Program-made: the position numbers and the translations under genes
Assembly (NCBI GenBank): GCA_015680635.1
Contig: JAABOA010000269.1
Coordinates: 1-17,950, forward strand
Reading direction: 5' to 3'
DNA: 17,950 nt
DNA from: Lunasporangiospora selenospora
Lineage: Eukaryota; Mortierellomycota; Mortierellomycetes; Mortierellales; Mortierellaceae
Shown: piece after piece, positions 17,088 through 17,950 of the stretch
Numbering within the stretch: position 1 is the first letter of the stretch
How the letters are laid out: each line of letters starts with the position of its first letter
Notes under the pieces: model-generated
What the model was told of the DNA's origin: nothing
The model's database searches: none
What the model saw: the letters and a program-made list of their open reading frames with translations, nothing else

Positions 17088-17890
17088 ATGTCCTTCTCAA
17101 GACTCCTCAAAGGTTCGGCATTAGTATTCCAGGTTGCATGCGGCGTACAGCTCTTTACTGAGTATGTTGCCGAATTCACATGGGTAATATTTTCGAAACT
17201 GCCAATGAGTCTACCACCCTCTGCACAGCAAACGACTTGCTCAAAAAACTTCAACTGACAAACCGAACACCGTTTGTTGCGCTCACTCACTAATAGTGCT
17301 TCGGACCTTCGATGCTCCCTACGCTTAACATGACTGGGGACGTTGTTGCATTTGAGCATTTGACTCAGAGGTTCTCCAAACTCGATACTGGCGATATGGT
17401 AGTAGCCTTATCGCCAACAGATCCATCAAAGCTCGTGTGCAAGCGTGTTATTGGAGTCGCTGGAGACAAAGTGTGTATCGATCCGCTCTCCATGCATCGC
17501 CAGTATATCACTGTAAGACTTGATCTCTACCAGGACGACTTGGGCTCTACTTTTTTTTCTTTCGAACTGGTGGCAATAACTCCTCGCTCACTCAAAAGCC
17601 TCAACATCCTGCTGAACAATACCCTTTAGGTCCCTCCTGGTCATTACTGGCTTATGGGTGACAACTTGAACAACTCGACAGACTCTCGCGTGTATGGCCC
17701 AGTCTCGGGTGGCCTAATCCTAGGACGTGTTTTTGCAAGAGTATGTTCTACCTCTTCTTCCTTGTTCTGCATTCACCCTTCGAGAAAGACGAGGATGCTA
17801 ATCCGATTTGATATTCACCGTCTATAGATATGGCCTAGCCCCAAGTGGCTTGGGAATGGAATGGAGGAGATCGTAGAGTTCTCTGCATAG
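17088..17890 (+). CDS. IMP1: Mitochondrial inner membrane peptidase, catalytic subunit 1
   Basis: Four exons, 17088-17183, 17297-17512, 17630-17740 and 17828-17890, all phase 0, give 161 residues; donors are GTAATA, GTAAGA and GTATGT, and each acceptor ends in TAG. This is the signal peptidase I (S26) fold. An N-terminal hydrophobic stretch (about 9-25) anchors it in the inner membrane. GPSMLPT carries the catalytic serine (Ser37). [10 protein letters not shown] carries the catalytic lysine (Lys81), and [19 protein letters not shown] is the conserved C-terminal box. GPSM and overall spacing fit IMP1 rather than IMP2. The family, with IMP2, removes sorting signals from proteins delivered to the intermembrane space. 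All key residues are present and the length is normal. The C-terminus ([20 protein letters not shown]) is coded by a 63-bp last exon. It is divergent from ATP19. Confidence 0.93.
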
Positions 17891-17950
17891 CTGTGTCTTT
17901 TTTGAGCATCAGGTCAACTTCAGAGCGCTTTCCTATTGACGCAAGAAGCG
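17891..17950. other. 3' flank of IMP1
   Basis: Sixty bases remain after the IMP1 stop. A T7 run and mixed sequence are present; no further gene can be supported before the window ends. Confidence 0.5.

Noticed and set aside
17081-17359. Minus-strand 92-codon frame overlapping IMP1
   Set aside because: It lies opposite exons 1-2 of IMP1, whose catalytic motifs and splice sites are clear.

Overview
This window looks like nuclear DNA from a filamentous early-diverging fungus. Genes are split by short GT-AG introns (about 100-140 bp, a few longer). There are mitochondrial inner-membrane genes (ATP synthase subunit K, IMP1-type peptidase) and a NIPA-family magnesium transporter with long polar loops. 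The overall style recalls Mortierellaceae (Mortierella, Linnemannia, Podila), but that placement is inference from gene style, not a search. I found no rRNA, tRNA, CRISPR array or transposon.

Layout. (1) 311-11694 holds four paralogous three-exon genes, called A (+, 311-2925), B (-, 6005-3209), C (-, 8920-6394) and D (-, 11694-9172). Each encodes a single-pass membrane protein of about 757-840 residues. The N-terminal half is glycosylation-site-rich and predicted extracytoplasmic. One membrane span follows, then an almost invariant basic/aromatic motif RRWPRWKA, then a long disordered tail. All eight introns are phase 0, and the middle exon is exactly 249 bp in every copy. A is inverted relative to B-D and is the most diverged. 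I do not recognise a characterised family. (2) 12130-15611 (-) is a six-exon NIPA-type magnesium transporter of about 866 residues. (3) 16337-16942 (-) is a two-exon gene for mitochondrial ATP synthase subunit K (69 aa). (4) 17088-17890 (+) is a four-exon gene for the catalytic subunit IMP1 of the mitochondrial inner membrane peptidase (161 aa). Genes 3 and 4 are divergent and share a 145-bp promoter with a perfect TGACGTCA palindrome.

The most interesting content is the A-D cluster. Every cytoplasmic tail has two PSAP tetrapeptides (the ESCRT-I/Vps23-binding type) and one [V/L]PxY motif behind an acidic run (similar to Rsp5/NEDD4 WW ligands). In B, C and D the VPPY-to-second-PSAP spacing is exactly 24 residues. 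The ectodomain carries a Ser/Thr/Pro insert of very different length at one fixed position. Together this suggests a family of cell-surface or endosomal proteins with fast-changing ectodomains and a conserved sorting signal. That function is inference.

Exon boundaries come from reading-frame continuity, splice-site sequence and paralog comparison. The A-D start codons and one NIPA junction are the least certain points.
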